The notes beneath the pieces were generated by a model, which had not been told where the DNA came from, did not search any database, and worked only from the letters and a program-made list of their open reading frames with translations. Shown here one piece after another: positions 8,384 to 17,208 of a stretch of 64,000 nt of DNA. Every line of letters starts with the position of its first letter. Within the stretch, counting starts at the first letter, position 1. Position numbers and translations under genes: made by a program. The DNA lies in assembly GCF_022815725.1 (NCBI RefSeq), contig NZ_JALGRF010000001.1:1054001-1118000 (forward strand), written 5' to 3'. This DNA is from Streptomyces sp. APSN-46.1. Its GTDB lineage: Bacteria > Actinomycetota > Actinomycetes > Streptomycetales > Streptomycetaceae.

Positions 8384-10498
8384 TCATCGTCCCCCCGCGC
8401 GGCGGACCCTGGCGAGGACCAGGACCGTGTCGTCGGTCGCCGTGTCGGGCAGAAGATGCGCGAGAATGCGGTCGGCCGCCTCCTCCAAGGAACCCACGTC
8501 CCCGCGCAACTGACCTCTCAGTGCCTCCATGCCCGCGTCGATGTCCTGGCCGCGCGCCTCGATGAGGCCGTCCGTGTACAGGGCCACGGTGGCGCCTTCG
8601 GGGAGGTCGATCTCCGTCGAGCGGAACGCTACGCCGCCCACCCCGAGGGGCACTCCCAGCACGTCGCCGATCGTCTCCACCGTCCCGTCCGCGTGGCGTA
8701 CCAGCGGCGGGGGGTGGCCGGCGTTGGCGATGCGGGCGCGGCCGGTGTGCGGGTCGTAGAGGATGTACAGGCAGGTGGCCCACTCGATGCCCGCCTCCTG
8801 CGCGCAGGCGTCGAGTTCCGCGAGCAGCGCCTCGGGTTCCGGGGTGTGCCGGGCGAGCGTCTTCGCGGTGATCCGCAGCCGGCCCATGGCCGCGGCGGCC
8901 GGGACGCCGTGGCCCATCACGTCGCCGACGACGAGGGCCACGCGGTCGCCGGGCAGGCTGATCACGTCGTACCAGTCGCCGCCGACCTCGGTGACGTGGC
9001 TTCCGGGCAGGTAGCGGTGGGCGATGTCCACGTGGGGGCCGGCCGCCGGGGCGCTGGGGAGGAGGGCGCGCTGGAGGGTGAGGGCGATGTCCTGGACGCG
9101 GCTGTAGAGCCGGGCGTTGTCCAGGCACAGGGCGGCGCGCGAGGCCAGCTCGCCCGCGAGGCTGAGGTCCTCTTCGGCGAAGGCCGGGCGGGCCGCGGAG
9201 CGGCCGAACATGGCGATGCCCTGCACCGTGCCGCGCGCGACGAGCGGGGCGATGACGATGCTGGTGAGCCCACTGTCCAGGAGGAGCCGCGCCCGCTCCT
9301 CGTGTACGACGGTCCGGGTCACGAACTCCTCGTTCACCGGGACGCAGAGCGGCCGGCCGGTGCGCAGCGTCTCGTGGAGGCTGGAGCCCGGGGGGTACGT
9401 CACCCTTTCGAGGCCGGACACCAGCTCGACGGCGGCCGGGCCGAGCGTGGTGCCGGACGCGATCCGCCGGGTGACGAGCGGCAGCTCCGGGTCGAAGACC
9501 TCGGGCTCGGCCATCCACTCCACGAGTTCCACCACGGCGCCGTCGCAGAAGTCCGGCATCGCGGCCTCGACCAGCTCGCGCGCGGTGACCCGTACGTCCA
9601 GGGTGGTGCCGATGCGGGCCGAGGCCCGGTCGAGCAGGGCCAGCCGCTGCCGGGCGGCCGTCGCCTCCAGGATGGCCCGCTCGCGGTCGGTCACGTCGAC
9701 GAGCAGCCCGCCCACGCCGCGCCGGGTGTCGCCCGCGCCGCTCAGCGGGAAGAAGCTCACCGACCGCACCTGGTCGCGGTCCGGGTGGCCCGGTGTCCGC
9801 AGGCCCACGAGCGTGCTGACGACGGGCCCGCCGCCCCGGGCGACGGCCCGCAGCATGCGCTGGTACTCGCCGCCGTCGGAGGTGATCATGATGTCCTGCA
9901 TCCGGCGGCCGAGGTGTTCGGCGAGGGGGATCCCGTCCATGTCGGCCAGCGCCTGGTTGAGATGGACGTAGCGGAGTTCCTCGTCGAGCATGACCAGGCC
10001 GATGGGGCAGGTCTCGAAGAGAGCGTCGAGGAAGGACAGGTTGGTCTTCACGCGGTCGAGCTCGTCGCCCCGGCTCGCCAGTCCCATGACGACGGTGCCG
10101 CCCGCGGCACCGGTGACGGGGAAGACCCGGAACCCGCAGTCGAAGACCGTGCCGTCCCGGTGCAGGGCGGGCAGGCGTACGCGCCAGTAGCCGAGGGTCC
10201 GGGCGCGCTCCGTGAGGTGTTCGGCGGTGGTGGGGGCGCCAGGGGCCGGCTCGGGGTGTTCAGGGTGCTGGGGGCGCTCCGGGTGCTCGGGGCGCGCCGG
10301 GAAGAGGACGGCTGCGGGCCTGGACAGTACCGCGCGGGCCTCGTGGCCGAAGAGGCTCTGGGCGCCGGGTCCCCAGTAGCAGACCCGGTCCTCGTCGTCG
10401 ATGCCGAACACGGCCACGGCGACGTGCTCCAGCAGCGACCCCGGCTCGGACCGGATCGGGCCGAGATCCCGCTCGACCGCCGGCGGGTCCGGTGCCAT
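8384..10498 (-). CDS. PAS/GAF sensor SpoIIE-type PP2C serine/threonine phosphatase
   Basis: A 704-residue signalling phosphatase. Order of parts: PAS domain (~20-75, VAVAVFGIDDEDRVCYWGPGA), a His/Pro-rich linker with HPERPQHPEHPEP, a second PAS (~150-275, FETCPIGLVMLDEELRYVHLN in pieces), a GAF domain (~300-455, ending ASRAALCLDNARLYSR), and the C-terminal SpoIIE/PP2C domain (~465-704) with the metal-binding motifs EVGGDWYDVI, VVGDVMGHG and ALYTDGLIEARG and a late DDTVLVLARV. All key Asp residues of the PP2C metal centre appear present. In Streptomyces this class is thought to dephosphorylate anti-anti-sigma factors; no anti-sigma (RsbW-like) or STAS gene is adjacent, so the partner is elsewhere. 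No transmembrane segment is seen. The stop lies 46 bp before the TetR gene. Confidence 0.92.
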   Translation of the reverse strand: MAPDPPAVERDLGPIRSEPGSLLEHVAVAVFGIDDEDRVCYWGPGAQSLFGHEARAVLSRPAAVLFPARPEHPERPQHPEHPEPAPGAPTTAEHLTERARTLGYWRVRLPALHRDGTVFDCGFRVFPVTGAAGGTVVMGLASRGDELDRVKTNLSFLDALFETCPIGLVMLDEELRYVHLNQALADMDGIPLAEHLGRRMQDIMITSDGGEYQRMLRAVARGGGPVVSTLVGLRTPGHPDRDQVRSVSFFPLSGAGDTRRGVGGLLVDVTDRERAILEATAARQRLALLDRASARIGTTLDVRVTARELVEAAMPDFCDGAVVELVEWMAEPEVFDPELPLVTRRIASGTTLGPAAVELVSGLERVTYPPGSSLHETLRTGRPLCVPVNEEFVTRTVVHEERARLLLDSGLTSIVIAPLVARGTVQGIAMFGRSAARPAFAEEDLSLAGELASRAALCLDNARLYSRVQDIALTLQRALLPSAPAAGPHVDIAHRYLPGSHVTEVGGDWYDVISLPGDRVALVVGDVMGHGVPAAAAMGRLRITAKTLARHTPEPEALLAELDACAQEAGIEWATCLYILYDPHTGRARIANAGHPPPLVRHADGTVETIGDVLGVPLGVGGVAFRSTEIDLPEGATVALYTDGLIEARGQDIDAGMEALRGQLRGDVGSLEEAADRILAHLLPDTATDDTVLVLARVRRAGGR

Positions 10499-10685
10499 CT
10501 GGAGGCCCCTTCCACAGGTGCCCGCGCGGCGGGCGCGGGCTGCCCTTCAATTCTGCCCGTCGTCCGGGAGAGGGACATCACGGCGGTGACGGGCACGCGC
10601 GCAAGGGCCCGCGCAAGGGCGTGCGCGGGCGCGTACGGGAGGGCGCCGAGGTGCGGGAGGCGCCGCGGATGGAGAGACTGGCGCC
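10499..10685. other. Divergent intergenic region (phosphatase / DUF5988)
   Basis: No gene. The segment next to the phosphatase start contains a GC hairpin (GCCCGCGC ... GCGCGGGC). The downstream half is rich in GCGCAAGGGC-like repeats. The promoters of both divergent genes should be here, but I cannot point to a convincing one. Confidence 0.4.
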
Positions 10686-10886
10686 ATGGCGAACAAGGCT
10701 GCGCTTGAGGGCGGGCCGGGCGATCTGCCCGAGCGGATCGTTCCGCTTCCTGCCCCGGGTGAGGACGTGAAGATCCCGCACCGCGGCGGATACGAACACT
10801 TCAGGCTGACGTCGCGGCACCAGAACGGCCCGGAGGGACAACTCCCCGTCTACGAGTGGTGGGAGCGCACGGAGGTCGCCGAATGA
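10686..10886 (+). CDS. DUF5988 family small protein
   Basis: A 66-residue soluble protein with the DUF5988 pattern: ALEGGPGDLPERIV near the N-terminus, KIPHRGGYEHF in the middle and PVYEWWERTEVAE at the end. The function of the family is unknown; from memory, members in Streptomyces often sit near secondary-metabolism or regulatory genes. The ATG is preceded by GGAGAG at about 10 nt. It stands alone, divergent from the phosphatase and about 100 bp upstream of the GH16-like gene. Confidence 0.8.
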   Translation: MANKAALEGGPGDLPERIVPLPAPGEDVKIPHRGGYEHFRLTSRHQNGPEGQLPVYEWWERTEVAE

Positions 10887-10987
10887 CGACCGAGGGGCGA
10901 CCGAGTGACGACTTAGTCACACCCGGTGACCTGCGGGCTGCGAGGCGACTGCCGCTTTAGGGTGAAGATCGCAGGAATGACCGAAGT

Positions 10988-11707
10988 ATGGTCGGTGTCC
11001 GCCTTGGGCAGAGTTGCGGCGTGATCTCGCAACTCCTGGCAAGGTTCCGGCGCCGCGGCGCACTCGTGTTCACCGCCGATTTCAGCTCGACGTCCCAGTG
11101 GGTCGCCGGGCACTCCTGGGCCTATCCGGACGGCGGTCCGGTCAACCCGGCCGACGACAAACTCGACCACCTCGTCGACGATCCCGCCTACAGCCGCAGC
11201 GGCGTCTTCCGCGCCACCCGCCGGCCGGACGGCAACTGGGACACCGGGCTGCTCACCACGGAAGGCAGCGCGGAGGAGTACATGGTGCGCGCGAACGACG
11301 TACTGGAGGCCCGGGTCCGGCTTCCGGAGGCGGTGGGCGCCTGGCCCGCGATCTGGACCTGGCGGGACGGCGGCCAGGAGGTCGACGTCTTCGAGTACCA
11401 CCCCGACAACCCGGACCTGCTGGAGCTCTCCAACCACGTGCGCGGCGGCGGTTCGCGTTACTTCCGCGATCCGGCCGTGGCACCCGGCGCGTGGGTGGAC
11501 CTCAAGGTGAAGTTCGGGGCGGACTCGGTCGTCTGGTGGGTCAACGGAACCCGCGTGTTCTCGGACCGCCGCGGCGTGGGCCGTCGCTGGCGCGCGTACC
11601 TCATCGTCAACCTGTCGATCAGCGCGGGCCGTTACCATCCGGTCCCCGACCCGGCCGTCTCCGAGATCTCGTACGAGGTCTCGGAGCTCCGCGTCTACCG
11701 CCCTTGA
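10988..11707 (+). CDS. GH16-like (laminarinase/lectin-fold) protein without signal peptide
   Basis: A beta-jelly-roll protein of 239 residues (or 228 from GTG 11021). The GH16 active-site motif ExDxxE is intact as QEVDVFEYH, preceded by AWPAIWTWRDGG, which is the usual context (WPAxW). The opening LVFTADFSS and the closing beta strands ISYEVSELRVYRP fit the fold end to end. Glu (nucleophile), Asp and the second Glu (acid/base) are all present, so hydrolytic activity is plausible, perhaps on beta-1,3-glucan. What is odd is the N-terminus: neither start gives a signal peptide, only an Arg-rich LLARFRRRG stretch. The protein is either cytosolic, non-classically exported, or has lost its secretion signal. 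Start choice is uncertain. Confidence 0.75.
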   Translation: MVGVRLGQSCGVISQLLARFRRRGALVFTADFSSTSQWVAGHSWAYPDGGPVNPADDKLDHLVDDPAYSRSGVFRATRRPDGNWDTGLLTTEGSAEEYMVRANDVLEARVRLPEAVGAWPAIWTWRDGGQEVDVFEYHPDNPDLLELSNHVRGGGSRYFRDPAVAPGAWVDLKVKFGADSVVWWVNGTRVFSDRRGVGRRWRAYLIVNLSISAGRYHPVPDPAVSEISYEVSELRVYRP

Positions 11708-11738
11708 CGGCCTGAGCGCGGCGGCCGGCGCGCGGCGG

Positions 11739-12227
11739 TCAGCGCGGCGGCACCGGGTCGCTGAATCCCCGACGGCGGGCGGCCCGTGGCCGGCAGCGCA
11801 GCAGCCGGCCCAGGATCAGGCGCCCGCCGCGCAGCGCGCCGTGCCGCTCCAGAGCCTTGACGGCGTACGTGGAGCAGCTCGGCGTGTACGGGCAACAGGC
11901 GGGCCGGGTGGGGCTGACCGTGACCCGGTAGCGCCGGACGGCGTCGTACATCGCGCCGGCCGCCCGGCCCCTCGGGCGCGCCGCGGCCGGGTCCTCGGCG
12001 TGCCCGCCGGCCGCGGCGGCCGGGCGCCGCCCGGCCGACCGTGCGCTCGGGCGCGCGGCGGGCCGTACGAGCGTGAGGAGGAGCGTGGCCAGCCACATCT
12101 CGGGGCAGCACGTGCGGCACCCGTTCAGGCTTTCGAAAACCCCCTCAAGGCAGTTCTCGGCGCACCCTTCCTTCTTCTCCTTCTTCCGCTGCTTCTGGTT
12201 CCGCTTCCCGCGCTGCTGCCCTGACAT
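11739..12227 (-). CDS. yidD: YidD-type membrane protein insertion efficiency factor with Cys-rich N-terminal extension
   Basis: A 162-residue protein. The C-terminal ~75 residues are the YidD/haemolytic domain: YRVTVSPTRPACCPYTPSCS, TYAVKALERHGALRGG, then LLRCRPRAARRRGFSDPVP. YidD sits at the inner face of the membrane near YidC and aids insertion. The first 85 residues are an extension not found in short YidD proteins: a Lys/Arg/Gln-rich start, then a cluster of six cysteines (CAENC, CRTCC within about 20 residues) and a hydrophobic LATLLLTLV, then a low-complexity Ala/Arg linker. ATG 12227 is chosen because GGGAGGGGACGGA precedes it; an upstream in-frame ATG at 12272 lacks a site. This is a second-type YidD not next to rpmH/rnpA/yidC, so probably a paralogue. 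Confidence 0.8.
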   Translation of the reverse strand: MSGQQRGKRNQKQRKKEKKEGCAENCLEGVFESLNGCRTCCPEMWLATLLLTLVRPAARPSARSAGRRPAAAAGGHAEDPAAARPRGRAAGAMYDAVRRYRVTVSPTRPACCPYTPSCSTYAVKALERHGALRGGRLILGRLLRCRPRAARRRGFSDPVPPR

Positions 12228-12294
12228 TCCGTCCCCTCCCCTGTCGCCTGGTGATCTTACGTGCCGTGGCACTGCGTGCCGGAGCCCCGCGGGC

Positions 12295-13407
12295 TCACTC
12301 CGCGCCGAGGCGCCGGCTCATCCACTCCAGGGCGGGCGGGATCTCCCGGTTCCAGGTGTTGAAGTTGTGCCCGCCGTGGTCGAGGGTGATCGACGAGACC
12401 CGGGCCGGATGCCTGACCTTCTCGATGAACTTCCGCGTCGCCTTGTAGTTGCTCTCCCCCTGGAGTGATGTGGTGACCAGGAAGGACGAGTTGCCCTGCG
12501 GCAGGTGGTCCAGGCTCCACAACAGGTCGGATCGCTTCTTCTCGTTGGTGTTCCCGTGGAAGAGGTCACCGGAATCCCGGTCGATCTCCGGCTCGTAGTC
12601 CGCCGACAGGCCCACGCCGGCCGCGTAGCTCTCCGGATGCTGCAGAGCGACCTTCAGCGCGCAGTAGCCGCCCGTGGAATCGCCGATGATGCCCCAGTTC
12701 CGGGGCGAGGTCCCGACACGGTAGGCACCCGAGATCGCCTGCGGGAGGTCGGTGCCGAAGAAGGTCTCGGTGAGCGGGCCGTCCGGTATGTCGACGCACT
12801 GGGTGTTGCGCGGCGGCGCGACGGTGGGGCGCATCATCACGAGGATCATCGGCTGCGTCTTCTTCTGCTTGGCCAGCGTCCACGCCGTCTTGGGGTACCG
12901 CAGTCCCTTGAGCAGGTTCTCGGCCGTGCCGGGGAAGCCGGTCAGCACGATGGCCGCGGGAAACTTCTTCTTCTCGTTGCCCTTCTTGAAGTACTCCGGC
13001 GGCAGGTACACGTACGCCGGCGTGGCGATCCTGGACTTCTGGCCCTGCACCATGACCTTCTCGATCTCACCGGCCACCTGGCGCTTCCCGCCACCGGGGA
13101 CGTCCGGACGCTGCCGACCGATGACCTTCACGGCCGAACCGCCGGCCACGTCCTCGCCGTCGGCCCGCGCCGCCTTCTCCTGGCCGGCCAGCTCCGTCCA
13201 TGACCCGTAGATCAGCAAGCTCCGGTTCGCCGCGATCCCGATCGAGGACAGCATCAGCACCTGTACGGCCAAGACCAGCCCCACCCGCCCCAGCACCCGC
13301 CTCCAGCCCTGCCGCGCGAGCCGTGGCCACAGCCAGATCGCGGCCGCGAACATCAGTGCGGTGCCGAGCAGGAAGACGACCAGGAGGGTGCTGCTTGTCA
13401 GACTCAC
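12295..13407 (-). CDS. Membrane-anchored alpha/beta-hydrolase, esterase D / antigen 85-like
   Basis: A 370-residue protein with two hydrophobic N-terminal segments (~6-28 and ~40-60), then an extracellular alpha/beta-hydrolase domain of the putative-esterase (Esterase_D, antigen 85) family. Family features seen are YLPPEYFKKG, PAAIVLTGFPG, the nucleophile elbow GDSTGGYCAL and a C-terminal LDHGGHNFNTW that supplies the catalytic His; the acid is likely an Asp/Glu near SADYEPEID. Actinobacterial relatives act on lipid or envelope esters; the substrate here is unknown. A GAGCCC-CGC-GGGCTC hairpin overlaps the stop codon. The gene is divergent from the GNAT gene across 171 bp. Confidence 0.85.
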   Translation of the reverse strand: MSLTSSTLLVVFLLGTALMFAAAIWLWPRLARQGWRRVLGRVGLVLAVQVLMLSSIGIAANRSLLIYGSWTELAGQEKAARADGEDVAGGSAVKVIGRQRPDVPGGGKRQVAGEIEKVMVQGQKSRIATPAYVYLPPEYFKKGNEKKKFPAAIVLTGFPGTAENLLKGLRYPKTAWTLAKQKKTQPMILVMMRPTVAPPRNTQCVDIPDGPLTETFFGTDLPQAISGAYRVGTSPRNWGIIGDSTGGYCALKVALQHPESYAAGVGLSADYEPEIDRDSGDLFHGNTNEKKRSDLLWSLDHLPQGNSSFLVTTSLQGESNYKATRKFIEKVRHPARVSSITLDHGGHNFNTWNREIPPALEWMSRRLGAE

Positions 13408-13578
13408 GAATCAGAGAGCTTTCTGCGAACCGACGGCCCGGACCCCGCGGCCCGGTGGCACCCACGGCGGGTGCGCGTCCGGTGAGACCGCCGCACGAAG
13501 CGATCCGTTCCCTGATGCCCGCCTCTGGCCTGGGCAATTGCGTTGCCTGGCCGGATTTCACCCTGACAGACTCGGTGC

Positions 13579-14118
13579 GTGACCACTCCTCGCCGTGAGC
13601 CGCCTCAGGTCGTCGTCCGTGAGATGACCGCGTCCGACGTTGACGCCGTGTCAGCCGTGCGGATACGCGGCTGGCAGCATGCCTACGCCGGGTTGATGCC
13701 GCAGTCGTACCTCGACGGGCTCGACATCGCCGCCGACGCCGCCCGGCGGCGGGAGCGGTTCGCCGACGCCCCCTCCGGCACGACCCAGCTCGTGGCCGAG
13801 GCCGCCGACGGGGCGGTGGCCGGCTGGGCCGCTCTCGGGCCGGCCCAGGACGTCGGCCTCCCGCCCGGCGAAGGGGAGTTGTACGCCCTGTACGTCCGCC
13901 CGGACCTCATCGGCAGCGGCGTCGGGCGGGAGCTCATGGACGAGGTGCTCAGCCGCGCCGCCCCGTACCCCGTGCTGCGCCTGTGGGTGCTGGAGGGGAA
14001 CGAGCGCGCGCGCCGCTTCTACGAGCGCGCCGGGTTCGGCCCGGACGGCGCCACGAGCGCCGACGAGGTGGCGGGCGTCCCCGTACCCGAGGTCCGGTAT
14101 CACCGTCCCCGACGGTAG
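13579..14118 (+). CDS. GNAT family N-acetyltransferase
   Basis: A 179-residue acyl-CoA-dependent acetyltransferase. The GNAT core is complete: VVREMTASDVDAV (beta1/alpha1), GWQHAYAGLMPQSYL typical of the RimI-like branch, ELYALYVRPDLIGSGVGREL with the R/QxxGxG/A acetyl-CoA loop (IGSGVG), and LWVLEGNERARRFYERAGF at the end. The substrate cannot be predicted. The start is GTG 13579; no strong ribosome site is visible and the transcript may be leaderless. It is convergent with the small conserved gene at 14161, with a shared terminator between them. Confidence 0.87.
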   Translation: MTTPRREPPQVVVREMTASDVDAVSAVRIRGWQHAYAGLMPQSYLDGLDIAADAARRRERFADAPSGTTQLVAEAADGAVAGWAALGPAQDVGLPPGEGELYALYVRPDLIGSGVGRELMDEVLSRAAPYPVLRLWVLEGNERARRFYERAGFGPDGATSADEVAGVPVPEVRYHRPRR

Positions 14119-14147
14119 GCGGCCCGCCCGGACGCCGGGCGGGCCGC
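14119..14147. terminator. Bidirectional hairpin terminator between convergent genes
   Basis: A 13-bp perfect stem (GCGGCCCGCCCGG / CCGGGCGGGCCGC) with a 3-nt loop overlaps the end of the GNAT gene and sits 14 bp from the stop of the opposing gene. It lacks a T-run, as is common in Streptomyces. Confidence 0.8.
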
Positions 14148-14160
14148 GGGGGCGGAGCGG

Positions 14161-14505
14161 CTACCGCGCGGCGGCCGGGGTCGCGTCGAGCTCCCACGCG
14201 TGGCGCTTGAACTCGCGGACGAAGTCGGAGTGGTCCTCCCACTGCCGGGCGATGCCGCGCAGCACGTCCCAGTGGTGCTCCACCGACTGGTCGATGACGC
14301 GGCGCACCGCGGGCTCGGCCGTCTCCCGCTTCTCGATGAGGCCCTTGACCGCCGACGCCTCCAGCACGGCGTTGCGCAGCGCGCGCAGCGCACGGGACGT
14401 GTCGTCCATGGCGAAGCCGTTCTCGCTGCCCGTCTCCTCGGCGAACAGCGGGGTGAGCCGTGCCTCGATGAACGAGGTGATCCGCTCGAAGTGCTGCACG
14501 TCCAT
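14161..14505 (-). CDS. Conserved hypothetical protein, all-helical
   Basis: A 114-residue soluble, mostly helical acidic protein (MDVQHFERITSFIEARL, then DTSRALRALRNAVLEAS and HHWDVLRGIARQWEDHSDF as separate helices). I do not recognise a named family, although the sequence is typical of conserved Streptomyces proteins of unknown function. ATG 14505 is preferred over an in-frame start at 14613 because GCAGGAGACGGAG precedes it and the extension is low-quality Arg/Pro sequence. No metal or catalytic motif is apparent. Confidence 0.65.
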   Translation of the reverse strand: MDVQHFERITSFIEARLTPLFAEETGSENGFAMDDTSRALRALRNAVLEASAVKGLIEKRETAEPAVRRVIDQSVEHHWDVLRGIARQWEDHSDFVREFKRHAWELDATPAAAR

Positions 14506-14690
14506 CGGGGGCTCCGTCTCCTGCCGCGCGGTCATCCGGCCCGGCATCTCAGCTGTTTCGCCTGTTTCCAGGCCAGGGCACGCCGGCCTCGCGCCGGCAT
14601 GGCTACGGCGCAATTATCCGGTAGGGGCCTGACTGGCTGACCCACTGGGCAGGCCGACTGGGCGGACCGACCGGGTGACCAGGTGGACTG

Positions 14691-14708
14691 ACTGACATAT
14701 CAATCAGT
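14691..14708. promoter_or_regulatory. Inverted repeat upstream of the FUSC gene
   Basis: ACTGA-N8-TCAGT lies 38 bp before the FUSC start, in an AT-richer island (CATATCAA) within a run of CTGACTGG-like repeats. It could be a dimeric repressor site overlapping the promoter. No dedicated regulator is adjacent. Confidence 0.35.
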
Positions 14709-14746
14709 ATCTGGTGGGTTCGCGCGGACGGGCTGATGCTGGAGTC

Positions 14747-16888
14747 ATGGGCGCTGATCCTGACGGCGGCAGCCGTGGCGGTACGAGCCCCCTGGCCGGT
14801 ACGAGCCCCTTGGCGGGTGCGGCGCGGCGCGCCGCGCGGACCACCCTCGCGGCCTGCGCCGGTTTCTATGTCTGCCTCTACGGGCTGGACCAGCCCGTCA
14901 CGGCGACGTACACGCTGTTCGCCGCGGTGGCGATGGGCGGGCTGTCCCGCATCCCCGGCACGGGACGGCAGCGGGCGGCCGTGCTGGTCAGGTCGCTGCC
15001 GCTCGCCTGGGTGCTGGTCACGGCCGGAACCTACCTGGCCGCGCGGACGTGGAGCGCCGTCGCCGGAGTGCTGGTCATCGGCTTCGCCCTGGCCTTCGGC
15101 GCGGCGGCCGGGCCCCGGGCCGCCGGCGCCTCCCCCGGGCTGCAACTGCTGTACATCCTGCCCTGCTTCCCGCCGTACGTCCCGGACACCCTCGGCGAGC
15201 GGCTCGCGGGGGCGACCCTGGGCATCGGGCTGCTGATCCTCGCCGAGGCCTTCCTGCTGCCCGAGACCCGCGACACGCCCTATGCGGAGCTGGTGGCCCG
15301 GGCGTCCGACACCGCCGCCCGCTGTACGGGCGAGCTGAACCGGTCCCCGTTCGCGCTGTCCAACGACACGGCGGCGGCCGCCCGGGCGGCGGGCGAGTCG
15401 CTACGGCCTTCCCGGGTCTCCGAGGCGGAGCGGCCCGCCGGACCGGGCCTGCGGGAGCGGGCGCTCGCGCACGGCGGCCTCGCGGCCCGTACCCTCCTCG
15501 CCCGGCTGACCGTCCTGCCCGCGCCCGCCCCGGGCCGGTTCCCTCCGGAGGGCGGGCCCGATCTGCTGAGTGAGGTGGGCCGGGCCGCCGACGAGACCTC
15601 GGCCGAACTGCGCGGCGCGGACCGCCAAGCCGCCGCCGCCGACGCCCTGCGGCAGGCCCGGGCGCGGCTCGCGGCCGCGGATCCGCCGCCTCCGTCGGCG
15701 CCGCCCGCCGCCGTACTCCGCCGGCGGGCGGCGCTGCTGGAGGTCGCGGACGCCACCGTGGCCCTGTCGACGGCCGCCGACCTGGCCGTTCGGGGCCGGT
15801 CGGTTCCGCCGGCCCGGATCGACTCCGGCCGCTTCTGGTACGCCGGGAAGCGCGCCCCCCGGCTCTGGTGGCACCGGCTGGCGGCACACGCCGGACCCCG
15901 CTCCGTGTACTTCCAGAACGCCGTCCGGATCAGCCTCGCGCTGGCGGCCGCCCGTACGATCGCGGGCCTGGAGTCGCTCCCGCACGGCTTCTGGGCGATG
16001 CTGGCCGCCCTCACCCTGACGCGGACCACGGTCGCGCAGACCCGGGTGACCGTACGCCAGGCACTGACCGGCACCCTGGTCGGAGCCCTGGTGACCGCCG
16101 CCGTCCTCGCGGTGGTGGGCCGCGAGACCACCGTCTACGCCGTCGCGCTGCCGATCGTCATGCTGATCGCCTTCTCGCTGGGGCCGGTCCGGGGTGTGGG
16201 GTGGGCCCAGGGCCTGTTCACCCTGGTGGTGTCCATGGTCTTCGCCCAGCTGGCGCCCGCGACCTGGCGGCTGGCCGAGGTCAGGGTCATGGACGTGGTC
16301 ATCGGCAGCGTGATCGGCATGGTGTTCGGGGTGCTCGCCTGGCCGCGGGGCGCGCAGGAGGAGCTGCGCCGCGCCGTCGCCAACCTGCTGCGCGCCGCCG
16401 CGACGACGGTCGAGGGCACTACCGCCGCCGTGGCGGCGGGCAGCCCGAAGGACGCCCCTGACGACCGCCCGCTCCAACGCGCGCTGGCGCTGGCGGAGTC
16501 GGCCTTCGCCCAGTACCAGAGCGAGCCGCGCCGGCACACCGGACCCGCGCCGGACTGGCAGGCCGCCCTGATGACGGGCCATCACGTGCTGTGGGGATCA
16601 CGCCGGATGCTCGCCGCCGCGGGACCCGGCCTCGATCCGGAGGCCGACGCCTGGGTGCGCGCCCGCACGGTCGAGGTGGCCGGCCGGCTGCGGCGGGCGG
16701 CGGGCGACGACGGCCCACCGCCTCCGGAAGCCGGACCCGGCCCCGGACCGGCCCCCGATCCCGCCGGCCCGGGTATCGCGCCGCTGTGGTTCTTCATCGC
16801 CGCCGCGTGGCTCGACGGCCTGACGGCCGACCTGGACCGGATGGCTCACGTGCCGGGCCGCGTAACCTCGGCGCCGCCCGGTCGTTGA
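14747..16888 (+). CDS. FUSC family membrane protein (aromatic acid exporter-like)
   Basis: About 713 residues. Two membrane blocks, residues ~25-165 and ~385-540, are separated by a cytosolic Ala/Arg-rich region, which is the layout of the fusaric-acid-resistance/YccS/AaeB family. The second block is preceded by SVYFQNAVRISLALAAAR and contains GFWAMLAALTLTRTT, a hallmark of the family's FUSC_2 repeat. A C-terminal cytosolic domain (~545-690) has AxxxLRRAVANLLRAAA and a Pro-rich segment ([19 protein letters not shown]). The role is probably efflux of small aromatic or acidic compounds. ATG 14747 (GGAG just 3 nt upstream) and GTG 14714 are both possible starts. A strong terminator follows. Confidence 0.8.
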   Translation: MGADPDGGSRGGTSPLAGTSPLAGAARRAARTTLAACAGFYVCLYGLDQPVTATYTLFAAVAMGGLSRIPGTGRQRAAVLVRSLPLAWVLVTAGTYLAARTWSAVAGVLVIGFALAFGAAAGPRAAGASPGLQLLYILPCFPPYVPDTLGERLAGATLGIGLLILAEAFLLPETRDTPYAELVARASDTAARCTGELNRSPFALSNDTAAAARAAGESLRPSRVSEAERPAGPGLRERALAHGGLAARTLLARLTVLPAPAPGRFPPEGGPDLLSEVGRAADETSAELRGADRQAAAADALRQARARLAAADPPPPSAPPAAVLRRRAALLEVADATVALSTAADLAVRGRSVPPARIDSGRFWYAGKRAPRLWWHRLAAHAGPRSVYFQNAVRISLALAAARTIAGLESLPHGFWAMLAALTLTRTTVAQTRVTVRQALTGTLVGALVTAAVLAVVGRETTVYAVALPIVMLIAFSLGPVRGVGWAQGLFTLVVSMVFAQLAPATWRLAEVRVMDVVIGSVIGMVFGVLAWPRGAQEELRRAVANLLRAAATTVEGTTAAVAAGSPKDAPDDRPLQRALALAESAFAQYQSEPRRHTGPAPDWQAALMTGHHVLWGSRRMLAAAGPGLDPEADAWVRARTVEVAGRLRRAAGDDGPPPPEAGPGPGPAPDPAGPGIAPLWFFIAAAWLDGLTADLDRMAHVPGRVTSAPPGR

Positions 16889-16915
16889 ACACGGCGGTCA
16901 AGCGAAGTGCACCAA

Positions 16916-16945
16916 GAAGTCCCGGGCCTCAGGGCCCGGGACTTC
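16916..16945 (+). terminator. Strong hairpin terminator after the FUSC gene
   Basis: Perfect 13-bp stem GAAGTCCCGGGCC / GGCCCGGGACTTC with a 4-nt loop, 28 bp past the stop. It separates the FUSC gene from the MoxR/VWA operon. The remaining ~260 bp to 17208 contain no gene and should carry the operon promoter. Confidence 0.85.
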
Positions 16946-17208
16946 GTGCGTACGCGGCGAACCTGCCGGCCGCCGACCTGCCCCGGGCGGTGTGGCTGGC
17001 GCCGAGCCGGCGACAACGGTGCGCCCGGAACCGACAACCCCGCCGACCGTTCGCGCGCTCGGCCGGATCCGCCGCCAACGCGGCAGCCCTGGTGCGAGCG
17101 TTGTCAGTGGCCCTGGTTAGTCTCCCCGCATACCGCAGCTCAGAGGCGTTGGCGCCTTGGTGAACGCTGCGCGGAATCTGATCGGGACGGGCGGAGGGGC
17201 ACGGACTG

